From Ichthyophthirius multifiliis (Eukaryota; Ciliophora; Oligohymenophorea; Hymenostomatida), in assembly GCF_000220395.1 (NCBI RefSeq), contig NW_004085911.1, forward strand, positions 1 through 64,000: DNA of 64,000 nt. Reading direction: 5' to 3'. The position numbers were made by a program, and so were the translations under genes. The notes under the pieces were generated by a model that was not told where the DNA came from, ran no database searches, and saw only the letters and a program-made list of their open reading frames with translations. Below are positions 49,666 to 63,487 of the stretch, piece after piece (position 1 is the stretch's first letter; every line of letters starts with the position of its first letter).

Positions 49666-52600
49666 ATGGGAGTTTTTGGATTATGGACAATTTTATCCCC
49701 AGCAGGTCGAAAATTAAATATAGAAGCATTAACAGGTTAGAAATTAGCAATAGATGTAAGCATATGGGTATTACGATTAATATATGGTTCATTGCAAAGC
49801 AAAAATGAGAACTTTAAGAATATTCATTTAATATGTATATTTAAAAGACTTTGTAAACTATTGAGTTTAGGTATAAAACCTGTATTTGTATTTGATGGAC
49901 AGCCTCCAGAATTGAAGAAAAACACACTTTATTAAAGATAAAAAATGAGGGAATATAGAGAATTAAATTTGAAAAAAATGGCTGAGAAATTTGTACTGAA
50001 ATAATTGGAAGGAAGAGTTTTAAAGAAGAAAAACTTCAATTAAGGTGAAGAAGAATAAGAAAATAGCATATTAAAAGAAATCGAAGATGATCTTGAATCT
50101 ATGAACAGTGAAGAAATAGATGAATTTGAAAAAAACATAAAAAACTATTAAGAAGAAATAGTTGATTTATAATATAAATAATTAGTAAAATTAGTACAAA
50201 AATAAGACTATTAAAACCTTTTCAAAGGCATAATTGAGAATAAAGATGAGTTTTATGTTTTAGACATTGATTCAAAAATAGGAATAGTATAATAACTTAA
50301 TAATAAAGTCTAAAGTATATAATAAGGATGCTTAAATAATGTCAAAGATATGGAAAAATTTTCAGTTTTATAATAAAGGTAATATGTGGAATATGTATAA
50401 AATAAAAAAGAAGTTGAATTGACAATAATTAGTAAGAAAAAATAAATATAAGACGAATAAAAGAATTAGATTTTGGAAGAATTAGATGAAAAAAATAAAG
50501 AGCTTGTCGAAAACGCAAACTAGAAAAATATTTTATGCGGATAAATAAAGTCCGAAAAGGAAAAAGTATTTCTTTTTGTATAAAAAACTAATATTTAAGT
50601 GAATAATTAATTTGAGAATTTTAAAAAGAAAAAAAAGATAATAAATAAAATCTACGAGAAATTAATATTAGGTTAGAAAACTTGGTCAAATAAAGAGAGG
50701 AAGAAATAATTAAATGGAGATAATATAATTAAGAATAATTAAATATAGAAAAATAGACAGAAGATTTATTACCAATATAATAAAATAATAATATTTAAGA
50801 CTAAATTTATAATAATTAGTTTAGTGATTCTGATCTACATTTTGAAGATGATGATGACAATGATAATGGTAATTTTAAAGAAAAAAAAGATTAAGCAAGC
50901 ACTGATATAGGTTTTGAGGGTGGAAATAATAATGATTTCGAATAATAAAATTATATTTTAGAAAATCAAGAGTTTGACATTGAAACATTTGAATAAACAA
51001 AAAAAGAAATAAAAGATTCTTATATTAATAATATGATTTAATTTACTGAGGAAAAAAAAAAACTTAAAAACTTAAAAATAAAAATTTTAATGGAGTTCAA
51101 GAAAAATGTTAAAATATTTTTTATAAAAATTAATCAAATAACTAAAATTATTTTAATACAAAAAATGATAAAAATTAAAAAAAACAAGAAAAAATTGTAA
51201 ATGAGTAAAAATTAATTTAATAAAAATAAGAAAAAAAACAATAAATATAAGAAAATAATGAATGTATTTAATAAATATAAGAAAATAATAAATGCATTTA
51301 ATAAATATAAGAAAATAATGAATTTATTTAATAGATATAAGAAAATGATGAATATATTTAGTAAATATAAAAAAATGATGAATATATTTAAAATATTTAA
51401 GATAAACAATATGCTTAATAACTATAAGAAGAAGAATATATAAGAAATTTGGAAAATGACGAATTTTAAAAATATGAAGATGAAAATATAAAATAAAGCA
51501 AATATGAAAATAATAAAATATAAAAATAAGAAAATATCATATAATAAAATGAGTATAAAAATTAAAAAAAATATTAAGAAAATAATAATATTGAATAAAA
51601 TGTTGAATTATTTACATAAAAATTAAACGAAAAAGAGAAAGAAAATTTCCAATAATTAATTTAATAATTAAAAGGAGAATATGATGAAGACAAAGACGAA
51701 AACAATAATAAAAACAAAAAGAAAAATATCTAAAAAATAGATGATAATGAATAAGATGAAATGACTGAAGAAGAAATAAAAAAACTATTATAATACGTTG
51801 AAAATATAGAAGAAGAATAATCAAAAAACGATACGAACGATTAATTTTTAGGAATGACAGAAGAACAACTAGAAATTGAATCCTAAAAATTTATAAACTT
51901 AAACGAAATAAACTCAGAAACCATTCAATTTAAATTCTAATAAATAAAATAACTTCTTATATTATTTGGAATTCCATGGGTCGAGGTAAACATATAAATA
52001 TATTTCTTGTTTTGAGATTTTTATATTTTTTATTTACTTTTTTTTTAAAACAAAAACTAAATAATCAATAAAAAATACAAGAAAAAATGAATATTATTTA
52101 TATATAAAGTCACCTTCAGAAGCAGAAGCTTAATGTGCTTTTTTAGAAATGCATTAATTAGTAGATGGAATAGTAACAGATGATAGTGATGTATTTTTAT
52201 TTGGTGGTAGAAAAGTATATAGAAATTTATTTTCACAGAATAGTTAATACGTTAGGTAAATTTTAAATAAATATATAATTCTAATATTTTTTTGTGTATA
52301 TATATACAGATATATTAACATTGAAAATATAGAAAAAGATTTAGGTTTAGATAGATAGAGATTAATATTAATGGCGTTATTTTTAGGTAGTGATTATACA
52401 TTGGGAATAAAAGGAGTTGGCATAGTAAATTCATTTGAAATAGTAACTGCGTTTGATAATATGGATGCATTAAAAAGATTCAAAATATGGGCTAGTAAAG
52501 CCGATATTTTATTGGAAGATCCTTCTATCCATTATACAAATATAAGCATAAAGGAAAAAAATTATAAAGAATACCATAAAAACTTTAAAAAAAACTGGGA

Positions 52601-53093
52601 AATTCCGAATGATTTTCCTTCTTGTAAAGTTGTTAATGCTTATTTAAAGCCAAAAATAGACGAATCTTTAGAAGCATTTAAATGGGCGAAACCTAATTTC
52701 GATTTGCTTAAATTATATTGCAAAAGCATGTTTGGTTGGGACTATGCTTTAATATAAGATACTATAGAACCTCTTGAAAAAAAAGTTAATAGTGAAATTG
52801 GAGTATAGGTTTAAATGAGAATAACTGATTACTATAAATAAGCTAGTAAATTTGCTCTTATTAATAGTAATAGAATTTAAAAAGCTATTAGTTTATTGAA
52901 AAATGAAGAAAATTAAGAAAATTTAGGAGATGATAATAATGAAGTTGTGGAAAGATTGGTAAGAAAATAAGACCAGAAAAAGATTATTAAAAAAAGTGTT
53001 ATATAAATTTAAGAAGAAGATGAAGAGTTATTTGAAAATGATTAAAAAGGATTTTATGGGAAAGGAAAAAAAAAGAATATTTAAAGAAAATGA
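49666..53093 (+). CDS. ERCC5: XPG/ERCC5 (Rad2) structure-specific endonuclease
   Basis: 3'-incision nuclease of nucleotide-excision repair; about 1083 aa. Exons 49666-51985, 52110-52255, 52310-53093. The N-nuclease region is MGVFGLWTILSPAGRKLNIE, KLAIDVSIWVLRLIYG and IKPVFVFDGQPPELKK. A spacer of about 600 residues, acidic and Q/N-rich, matches XPG rather than FEN1 or EXO1. The I-region then reads LLILFGIPWVESPSEAEAQC, IVTDDSDVFLFGG and FLGSDYTLGIKGVGIVNSFE (helix-two-turn-helix), with all catalytic acids in place. The C-terminus is basic. Two one-base deficits occur, in the A8 run at 50629-50636 and the A11 run at 51052-51062; adding both gives one frame and the right donor phase. Confidence 0.93.
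51251..51400 (+). repeat. 30-bp minisatellite in the XPG spacer (5 units)
   Basis: Five adjacent 30-bp units (51251, 51281, 51311, 51341, 51371) with a few substitutions each. In frame each encodes a decapeptide of the form ENNECIQQIQ. Being a codon multiple, it changes protein length without breaking the frame. Confidence 0.85.
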
Positions 53094-53897
53094 AAAATAT
53101 TTTCTATATATATATATATATTTTGTTTAAATCTGGAGTATGTATAGCATTAAGATGTTTAAAAAACTAAAACTAAATTAATTTTTTTGTATTATATATA
53201 ATATTAAATTTATATTAAAAACATTATATTCATTCAAAAATGCTACGAAAATTAACATTATAACATTTTTAGTAATAATTAATCGATTTAACAATTACTT
53301 CTATTTTTAATATAATTTCGGTGTTACAAATATTTTAAAAATAGATATATATATATATATATAATTTAAAAAAACATTAAATAAAAAAAATATAATTTAA
53401 ATTAATATAAATTATAATGTTTTAAAAAAATAATATAAATTTAAATATTTATTATATTAAAAGATTTTATTTTAATTATATAATATTTTTTTTATAAATA
53501 AACTAAAATATTAAAATATAAATTATTTTTATAAATAAAAATACATTTAAAATGTAATAAAAATATTTTATTAATTATATTAAAGTTCAAATTAATAAAT
53601 AAAAAATATATTAACTTTATAATGAGAGAAAAAAAAAAAAAAACCTAATGTAATTTATTTTATATTTATAAAATCTATTATATTATTATAAAAATAAATA
53701 GTAGTATAAGATAATATTATAATTATTATTTTTCAATAAAGATAAATTATTAAAGAAAATATTAATATATAAAAAAAACTAAAAAACTAAAAATATAAAA
53801 CATTAAAAAATAAATATCTTTTTTATATATATTTAAATAAAAATAGGTATAAATTATAAATATATATATATATATCAATATAAATAAATAAATAAAA
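53094..53897. other. Intergenic, between XPG and GCN1
   Basis: A/T-rich noise with short (TA)n runs. No gene or structured element is recognised. Confidence 0.65.
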
Positions 53898-56800
53898 ATG
53901 GAAGATAATTAAAATTACATACCAATAGCAAATAAGTTATTAGAAAAATACAAAATAAATAAAAAGGAACTAAAAAATGATTTAATTCCTTTAATAAATC
54001 AATCCATATCAATAGAAAATTCCCAAAAAACCGACCAATTTTACAAAGATTTTCTCCAAACAATAAAATAAAAAAAAATCGACTATAAATCTTTACAAAA
54101 AATATTACACCAAATGAAGAGATAAATAACATCTTTCTAAAAATCGAAAACCAAGCAAGAAAAATCCCAAAAATGCCTCTAAAAAAAACTCTAATTAAAT
54201 AAATTTGGAGATTTCCTAATAATCATTGAATAATAATACCCTCGAAAAAATAAAAACTATTCGCAAATTTCCAACTTATTAAAAGGCGTATAAACCGAAA
54301 TAATCAAAACTCGTTTTGAAAAAGCTTTAAATTCATCCCAGATTGAAACCATGACTCTATGTGCGGTAATTCTAAAGGAAAGAAATGAGCAAAATCTTGT
54401 AGAAAATGTCCTTTTATAGAAGTTTTTGACTGATTATTTCGTTGATTCTAAAAAAAGAACTACTTCTTTGACTTTCAATGAATATTTGGCTCCTATATTT
54501 TGCTAATAAACTTTCTAGGATCATTTCTTACCGAAAATTCTCCATTTAATAAAGCGTACGGAAGATAATATTGAAATCGCCTATAATACTTTGAAGCATT
54601 TCCCAAACAAATACTACGATACATCATCTTTAGCTTCTGAAATGATTCTTGAACACCTCAAATAATATTACTTTTCCTTAAATGGGTAAGAAGAACCATC
54701 ATTAGCAGCTAAGCATATACTCTAAAAAGTTAAAAATATACAAGTTTTAGCCAAAACAGTAGATGGGATTCACTTAATAATTCAAAGTACAAATGACGAG
54801 AAGAAAAAAATGCCTATTTTAAACATTTTATAGGGACTTTGCGAATCTTTCGAGTTCTTTGGTGAAGAAAAAACACCTATATAACAAAAAGCAATGCTTA
54901 TTTTTTCGGAAAATATGAACGCGATTTAAAATACTTGTGATTTGGAAAATTATATTAAACTCTTCAAAACACTTTTTGCTTTCGGTTCTTAAAAAATAAC
55001 TTTGCAACCTATTGGTTAAATTATTAAAAAATAAATGACTATTTATTCCCAAAATAAGTTTCTTTTTACCGCAGTTCCTTATTTAGCCTTTCTTTTTGTT
55101 GAAAAATACGCAGATATTAAAAAAGATGCACTTTTTGAAGAACTAAAAGAAATATAAGAGCTTATTTTAACCCAAATATATAATCCAACATTAAAAAATT
55201 TGGCTAAACTAGTGACTTTTTCTGAACCCTTTATTGCCTCGTTAGCTTTCTTAAGTAAAATGGCCCAATTAGGAGATAAAAATGCTGAATAAGAGTTAAG
55301 AAAAAACTTAAAAGTTTTATTTAGTAGCTAACTTCATATAAATAAAAACGATTTTTTGTATATGAAAATCAATAAAGTCGAAAGTTTACTTTTTGGATAA
55401 ACTGTAGTCCAAATTTTGAGTATAAACAATTTTTTAAGTGAATTTAATTCGGAAATTTTGACTGTTTTGGGAAATATTTTAAGTTTTGTGTTTTTTGGAG
55501 GAAACTAAAAATGTGATTTAAAATTGCTTTTAGAGAATAAAAAAAATTAAGTTTTTGTTAAAAACTTTATTTAAGTAATCATTTAAGCCATTTATAATTT
55601 CCTTTATTATTTCCAAGATTCTGAAAGGAAGTTTAATATATAAAAATTCCATTAATTATTAATTTTTTTAGTCTAAAATATACATTAATTACCTTTAGAA
55701 TAATTATAAAACATTCAAAATATAGAAACTTTACCTTGGATAATATATAATAAGTTAAGCTCTATGAATATAAGAAAAATTTATTTAAAATAAATCGAAA
55801 AGGATTAAAATTTAAAGGACTTCTACCATAATATGGTCCTTTAAAAAAAAGTATTTTATCCTTACTATTTAATAAATGAAAATAATATGGAAGGAAAAAA
55901 TAAACAAAATACTTTAAATTTAGCCTAGTTTTTACTAGATTTGGGATTTTGGGAGTTTTTGGATGCTTTTGAGTTTGTTTTAAACGAAAAAAATTTCGAA
56001 AGTTCAAAAGCCTTGGAAGATTTCGAAAATTAAGTTTAAAATTTACAATTGGAATTCGAAGAAAATGAAAGCAAAAATTCAAATTTATTGAATTCTTTAG
56101 GATATAATATATAAATAAGTGAAAAATAATAAAAAGAATAATAAACTTAATAATAATAACAATATGGAAAAAAAAACTATTAATAATAAATTAAAAAAAA
56201 TGCTCCAAAATAATAATAAACATAATAATAATAACACAATCATTTTTTAGATGACGAGGAATTATAAGTAAAAAAAAAAGAAGATTTAAAGTAGAAAATG
56301 TTAATGTACTTCCGCAAAATAGTCTAAATTTTGGATTTATATTCAAATATGGAACACGTTTCCGAACATTTTTTCAGACATTTCCATGAGGGTTTTTTCC
56401 AAATCCTAAAGATAAAAGAAACGAACGAAAACTACCGAAAAGTGATGTCTGGTATATTAAAAAAATATAACAAAGCGATCAAAAAATAACAAGCAATTCA
56501 CTTAGCTGAATTTGCTATTGAAATAGGTCAAGGAATAATTCCAGAAGACAAAAATATAAAGGAATTTAAACAATTTTAAATATTAGTAAACAACAATTTA
56601 AGTGAAAGTGAATACATAATAAAATTCTTACATAAATTAAATTTACATACAATAACTCATGATGGATTTGATTTAGATACAAGAGTAAATGCTTTAGTTT
56701 TCTATTTAAAATTAAGTAAAGAATATAATATTTACCTAGAAGAATTATATGAGCCTTTTAATGAGAATATAAATACTCTAGCTGCAAACGAAAGCACTTC

Positions 56801-57612
56801 ACATTTATTAGAAAAAATGCTACTTCATGCTAATATATATGTATCTTTGTTATTCAGAAATATCCTAAATAATACTAATTCAGCCAAAAAAATAGTACTC
56901 TAATCATTAGTTAATGTAAAAGGAAAAATAAACTATATACCAGAGTTTGATGATATTATTAAATTAAGAATTCTAGAAATGGACATAAATGAAGATGTAC
57001 GCAAATTAAGTTCTAAAGTCCTAAAAGAATTCCAATATGTAATAAACGAAGAGAAAATAAACAAATTTGACATCGTTTCTTTTGTGACTTTACATTCAGT
57101 AGAAAATGTAGAAAAATTCAGTCAATTATCCTTGGATTTTATTAACGATAATCCACTTTTGTAGGATGTATTCTTTAAAAAATTTACAGGTGCAGCTGAA
57201 TAGTGTTTTGATAAAAATATAAGTGAGGAAGCTTTAACTTTTTATCCTAAATATATTAATTTACATATTAACAATATTAAAGAAGAATAATTATAGCATG
57301 TATTTAATTTACTTGTCTAAAAATATTGTGCTCCTTAATTAAATATGCTAATGGATGAATCTCTGTAGTGTGGTATCCAACTTATTAAGAAATTCGGATA
57401 ATAACATGCTAATCAAATAGTTTAAGTTTTCGATAAATACCTTAAATCAAACAACCCTGAAGATGCTAATAAATAAATATCAGCAATTGTATTTTTAGGA
57501 ATATGCGCACCATTTATTAAAAATAAAGCTATTATAGAAACAGTATCGATTAAAATTATTCTGTTATTCAGGTATCATTTAATATATAATATATATAAAT
57601 TAAAATATTTAA

Positions 57613-57668
<56 letters not shown>

Positions 57669-60600
57669 TTATAATTTTATAAACATTATTATAATTATAT
57701 TTCTATTTATTATTAAATAAAAATAGAAACGGTTCTCATGATTTATAAAAAAGTCTAGCAAAATGTTTGTATGATTTAATGAATTTTTTTGAAAATTCTC
57801 CTGCTTTGATTGAAAAGACTGTTTAAAATCTTCCCTTTGAGCCCACATATGAATAAAAACGTGGATAAGCATATCTTATTTCTGGTTTATTAAAAGGTTT
57901 AGGAATAGCCTAATTTGAAGCTTTGAATATGTTTAAATATTTAGAAACCGATAGCTTAGACTAAAAAAAAGACATTCCTTAAAAGGAATCCAGATTGTTA
58001 TTATTATAAGCTTTACTAGATGTATTTGGCCGTTTATTTGAGCCTTATATAGTGAAAGTAATGAAAATACTAATGTTTTTCTTTGGCGAAACTAACGAGA
58101 AACTTAAAGATTTGGCTGTTTCTTGCACTAAATTATTAATGTCTAGACTAACAGGCTATGGAGTTAAAATAATTCTTCCGACTTTACTATGTGGACTCGA
58201 TGAATCTTCTTGGCGAGCGAAATATAATAATATATGGGCTTTAGGAAATATGGCTTTTTGCTCTCCGAAATAAATGTCTTAATGTTTACCTTAGATAGTC
58301 CCTTCACTTTCAAATGCAATGTCTGACACTCATCCTAAAATACGAGAATGCGCCAATGAATCCTTAACCTTAATTGGTTCTTCAATTAAAAATCCCGAAA
58401 TTTCAGAAATCGTAGATATTTTAATTAAAGCTCTCTCAGATCCATTCGATATGAATAAATACGGTCTAGAAATTTTACTCTAAACAAGATTCGTGCATTA
58501 TATCGATGCACCTTCTTTAGCCCTTGTAATCCCCATAGTAGATTATGCCCTAGCCTAAAACAGAGAAACCAGACCTAAAGAAGACGCTTGCTAAGTAGTT
58601 GGAAGTATTTCTACTCTAATAAAAGACCCTAAAGACATCTTACCATACATGGAAATTCTTGTAGGAGGTTTAAAAAGTGCTTTAGCAGACAACAATAACG
58701 AAGTAAGGCTTTTCGCCGCCAAAGCAATAGGTAAGATCTCCAATACAATCGGCAAATAAAACACTGAAATATACTTCAGATTCATAAAAGACATTATTGA
58801 AAGTAAAACCGCGACTTCCATCGAAAGATCCGGTGCTGCTCAAGCACTTTCTGAAATAATGTGCATTCTCGGCCTAGATTACTTCAAGTCTTAACTGCCT
58901 ATTATTTTCGAGAAAATGTCTGATAAACAGCCTTGGGTAAAGGAAGGATACATCGGAATATTTGTCTATGTACCCGTTATATTAAAGGAATCTTTTAACG
59001 CTTATATAAAAGACGTTTTGGACGCCACAATAGAATACGTGAGTGACGAAGAAGAAAAAATAAGGGAAATTTCTCTCCGAGTACTCAGAATTCTTATTTA
59101 AAATTTCGGAGAAACCTAAACTGAACTACTCTGTATGCCTATTTCCGAAGGTCTATTTTCCTCTAATTGGAGGAGAAGAAATAGTTCTGCTATCCTATGT
59201 GCAGAAATGCTCGAAATTCTCCAAAAAATAGTCCGTTAGGAAAGCAACGAAATGTTTGAGGAAAACATTAAAAGGGACGAAAGCACACTCACTTATAAAT
59301 AAAAGGTTCTTCACGAAAATTTCATGTCCATCTATATACTCAGAGCCGACGAAATGGAATAAATAAGACTCTAATGCGCCCAAATATGGAAAAACTTCGT
59401 TTCCAATACCCCTAGGACACTAAAATTAGGTCTCCCAATATTAATGTAGAAGCTCATCTATGCAATAACTAAAGGAGGGGTAGTTTAAGCCATTGCAAGG
59501 ACTGCAATATCTAATTTCTGTTAAAAATACGGAGAAAGTTTCTTCCAAAACGTTGTTGATTCATTAACTTTATGTATAAAAGAATACAAGGAAAAAATAG
59601 ATAATCAAAGTATGAGAGGAGCAATTCTTTTCTTTGGTGAATACTGTAAAAACCTTTAAGGCTTATTTTTAAAATAAAACCAGGAAATTTTAACAAACTT
59701 ACTTTTAGAAAACCTCTACACAAAAGACGCTCTTTTAAGAAACTCAGTTTTTTCTGCAGTTAAAATAATCACTGAAAAAATAGGAGATAATTTAGTCCTA
59801 AAAAGTCTCCTTTAAGTGATTTTCGAAAAAGTTAAATAAATTAAAGACGAAGATCCTTAATATGAAATCTTTGCCAAAATATTTGATACACTCTCATAAA
59901 GTAAATCTGAAAGAATTCTTTAGTTTATAGTCCCTTAAATATTCCAAAAACCTATACCTCCCTTACTTATTGATGTTATTACCAACAACGCCGAAATATT
60001 CGCCTAAATAATATATAAATACTTCAGATAATAAGGACAAAAATCTCAGCATATAGCCAATAATGGAGGAATAGGTATTATTTTAGAACAAATATTTGAT
60101 AAAAATACTGATTAATCTACGAAAGAAGCTCTAATTTATGCTTTAAATTAAATAACAGTGAATCTTGATGAAAACGACTCAAATACTTTCCTACTTTTTA
60201 TAATTGATAAAATTCAAGACTTGAATAAAACTTATTTTAAAAATTCCCTTGATGAAGATTAGCTAGAAATAATTTTATAAATATCAAAGTTTTACCTATT
60301 AAATACCCCTATACATATAAATGAATACAATAAAGACTTAATTAACTTAATAACTCCTTATATATTTGATTCATCAAAAAAAAATATAATCAAATAAGCC
60401 AACCCGATTTTAGGAAGCATTTTTGCACCCATAAATAGAAGATAATACCCTGAATTGTTATCTACTTTTGTACTTTCATTACATACTTAATTAAGTTTAG
60501 ATAAATTTAAAGATATTGAACTTATTCCAGGCTTCAATTTAGGTTAAGAAGAAGGTGAAGGAATTTAAAGTATTGTAGAATTTCTTACTTAAAACATTGT

Positions 60601-61606
60601 TTATAATCCTAATAAAAACTTTAATGATTCAATGGATTTTTTCTATTTATTATTAAAATATACTTCTTTAAATAATTTATAAGTAAAAAATATTAAATAT
60701 ATATATATATATTTATATATATATATATATATATAAATTTAATTATACTTCAATTTAATAAAAACATAGCCTTTCAACTTTAAATTAGCAGGTGCTTTAA
60801 TTAGAGTAGGTAATTATAGATTAGAAATATCAGAAAAGGAAAGAATTCTAGAAACTTTAGTACATATTTTCAAAAAAGGTCTCTAATTAAAGCCTTTCTT
60901 TTCTCAAATGCTTTATACATTTTCTAAAATAGCCACTGAATTTCCTCGGGAAAGGTATTTATTGAAAAAACTAAGCGAAAATTTAGTTGAATTAGCACAA
61001 GTTTAATAATAAAAAGATCCTATATTAAATCAAATATATTCCAGATGTTAAGAATACGAAGAATTATAAGTCAAATATGAAGCATTTTTATATATTTTAT
61101 ACAGGTTAATAAAGGTTTCTTGTAAAAAAGCTATATTTTCATCATAATTAATTGAGTAAATCTTATAGTCAATTCTTAAATACTAATCAGAATAAAAATA
61201 ACTTCCCATAAACACAATATTATCATACGGAAAAATAATAGGATAAGGAAGCAAATTTTTTGAAAATAAAGAAAAATTAAAAAATTATATTAAAGACTGG
61301 AACTCAATTTTGGAAAAATCAAACGAAGAAAAATATTTATTTGAATGTTTAGTAAATCATTTGAATGTTTTGGAAAGAAATCCAGAAATATACGACATTT
61401 AGAAAGATTTAGGACAACAAATAAATAAATGTTTTGATAATTTTTCTAAAGAATATTAATATAATATAGCTGATTTAGTTAAAGAAGTTATTTTGAAAAG
61501 AAATGGAGATTCTATTTCTAATTATTTGAAAGAAAATGTGGAAGAGAAAATTCTTAATTTTAGTATTGAACTAGATGAAGAAACTGTACATTAAGAAGAA
61601 AATTGA
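53898..61606 (+). CDS. GCN1: GCN1, HEAT-repeat activator of the eIF2-alpha kinase GCN2
   Basis: A ribosome-binding scaffold that passes the uncharged-tRNA/stalling signal to GCN2; 2488 aa, close to the roughly 2670 of yeast and human. Exons 53898-57571, 57727-60682, 60770-61606, all in phase and without frame breaks. The central eEF3-like HEAT region is highly conserved: GRLFEPYIVKVMKILMFFFG, GYGVKIILPTLLCGLDESSW, FVHYIDAPSLALVIPIVDYA, GAAQALSEIMCILGLDYF and WKNFVSNTPRTLKLGLPIL. Those blocks span roughly residues 1250-1800. A glutamine-rich insert lies at about residues 735-780. N- and C-terminal HEAT arrays are divergent, as in the family. The first intron contains a (TA)n tract. It is the largest and best-preserved gene here, with GC content above that of its neighbours. 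Confidence 0.96.
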
Positions 61607-61769
61607 TAACCTTTTTTATTAATTATCTAAAAAAAAAAAATACAACAATATATTTTTTTAATATAAAAACATTTTTATTTTTTTAAATATAATAATAAAA
61701 ATAAAATTAAAAAAAATAAATAAAAATTTTGTAAATTAAAAAAAAAAAATTATCAAATTACCATTTATA

Positions 61770-62960
61770 ATTCACAAACATGATTTATTTTAAATTATTA
61801 GTATTGCCTGATCATCCAAATCCAAATAAAGGAAATCTAAGTTTTCACAAACCACTATTATTTGTCTTATATTAAATAAATAAAAAAATTATTTCTTTTT
61901 CACAAATCTCTTCTAATTATTAATTTACTTTTAAAACTTTTAATTACCACATTTAGAATAAACTTCCTAAAATTCTTTCAAATTTAATATTTTCATTAAT
62001 AATACCTTCTACGCATTATTCTAAAAACACTAATTGTTCAAAAATAAAATCTTCAAAATCTTTATAAATCGTATAAAAACACAACTAAACCCTCAAATTT
62101 TTTAAAAAAACATACTAAAATCCAATCTTCACAATTATTTCAAAATCATTAATAAGCATCTTATTATCCATAGACTTAATTTTTATCCTTATTTTTTTTA
62201 CAAATTCTTGCATTATCTCAAATTAAAAATAGCATTATAATTCATAAATGTCTAAATTTCTTCAATTTTCAATCAAAACAAAACCTTATTTAATGATTCC
62301 AAATTTTCATTCATCCCTTCAAAGCCTCTTCTTAAAAATTAAAAAAATTATTTTCGGTATTTTACATATTTTTCAAAGGCATAAAATTGTACTATTTCAT
62401 TTTAATTTAATTTATTTTTTTATTTAATCATTCAAAAAATATATTTTTTTACTTTTTTTGTGGTTTTTCTCTTTAAATATATTATAAAAAGTCGTTAAAG
62501 CATGATTAGGCCATATTATTTAAATAGTCAACATCCAATTGCCGTTTCAAGAAACTAAATAATTTAATCCTTTGTCGTAACTTTTCCACATTTTAATTAA
62601 TTTAATTTTTGCATTTTACAATTAAGTTTATCTCGCATTATTAAGTTTCACTTTATATAGAATTCTAAAGTTATAAATACTATTGACATTTTTATTTATT
62701 ATTAAAATAAATTCATATATGAGGAAGCATATGTGTAATTTCAATTAAATTCATAATCTACATATTCTTTCTTCTTTTTTAAATTACATATTCTTCACTA
62801 TTTATAATTTAAGTATTTATATATAGCATGTTTATCAATTTTTTTATGCCTTTAATTAATTCTTTGTTTTTTTTTATTCGCACTCATATTCTTCATAATC
62901 AGAATCTATATTAAGTAGATTTATTTTTAATTTTTGTTTTTTTTATGTTTTTTATATAAA
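61770..62960 (-). pseudogene. Disrupted coding-like region, unknown family
   Basis: A minus-strand region of clearly non-random composition. It has convincing fragments such as NIDSDYEEYECE, IKSMDNKMLINDFEIIVKI and FEDFIFEQLVFLEQCVEGII, but several stops and frame changes break it. More than one frame looks coding in places, so I cannot state the product. It may be one decayed gene, two small adjacent genes in poor sequence, or a relic of a mobile element. No A-run explains all the breaks, unlike elsewhere in the window. Confidence 0.35.
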
Positions 62961-63068
62961 AAAAAAGTAAAAAAAATTAAATAATTTACTATTATGTATG
63001 TAATTTTTATATAAATGGCAATGTTCAAAATAAAAGAAAAATAATAAAAAAAAAAAATTAATGATATT

Positions 63069-63135
<67 letters not shown>

Positions 63136-63487
63136 TATATAAAAAAACAATTAATTCTTTCATAATTAATATTTTTTAATAAAATAATTATGAAAAATAA
63201 AGATATAATAAAATAATTAACTTTTTTTATGTTTAAATTTATTGACAAAAGTAAAAATTATCGAAGTTTTATAATTGTAAATAAATTAATATAAATAATT
63301 TTTTTATTATATTCGTTTTTAAAACAAAAAATATAAAAATAGATTAAATTTATTAAAAAAATCTTAAAATAAATAATAAATGCAATAATTAAAACATGAT
63401 ATTTAAAGTTTAAAAAAGTTATTAATATCAATAAATAAAGACATAAAAAAGTGTTAAGATTTAAAATCATAAAACAAACTAACAGGA
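62961..63487. other. Intergenic with (TA)n tract
   Basis: A/T-only DNA, with a (TA)n tract at about 63070-63132. Open frames here on the minus strand (62952-63248, 63258-63470) encode strings of I and Y and are not genes. Confidence 0.7.

Noticed and set aside
2990-51065. Euplotes-type programmed +1 frameshifting
   Set aside because: The shifts here need one added base at A-runs, not skipping at AAA-TAA stop contexts, and TAA is a sense codon in this organism.
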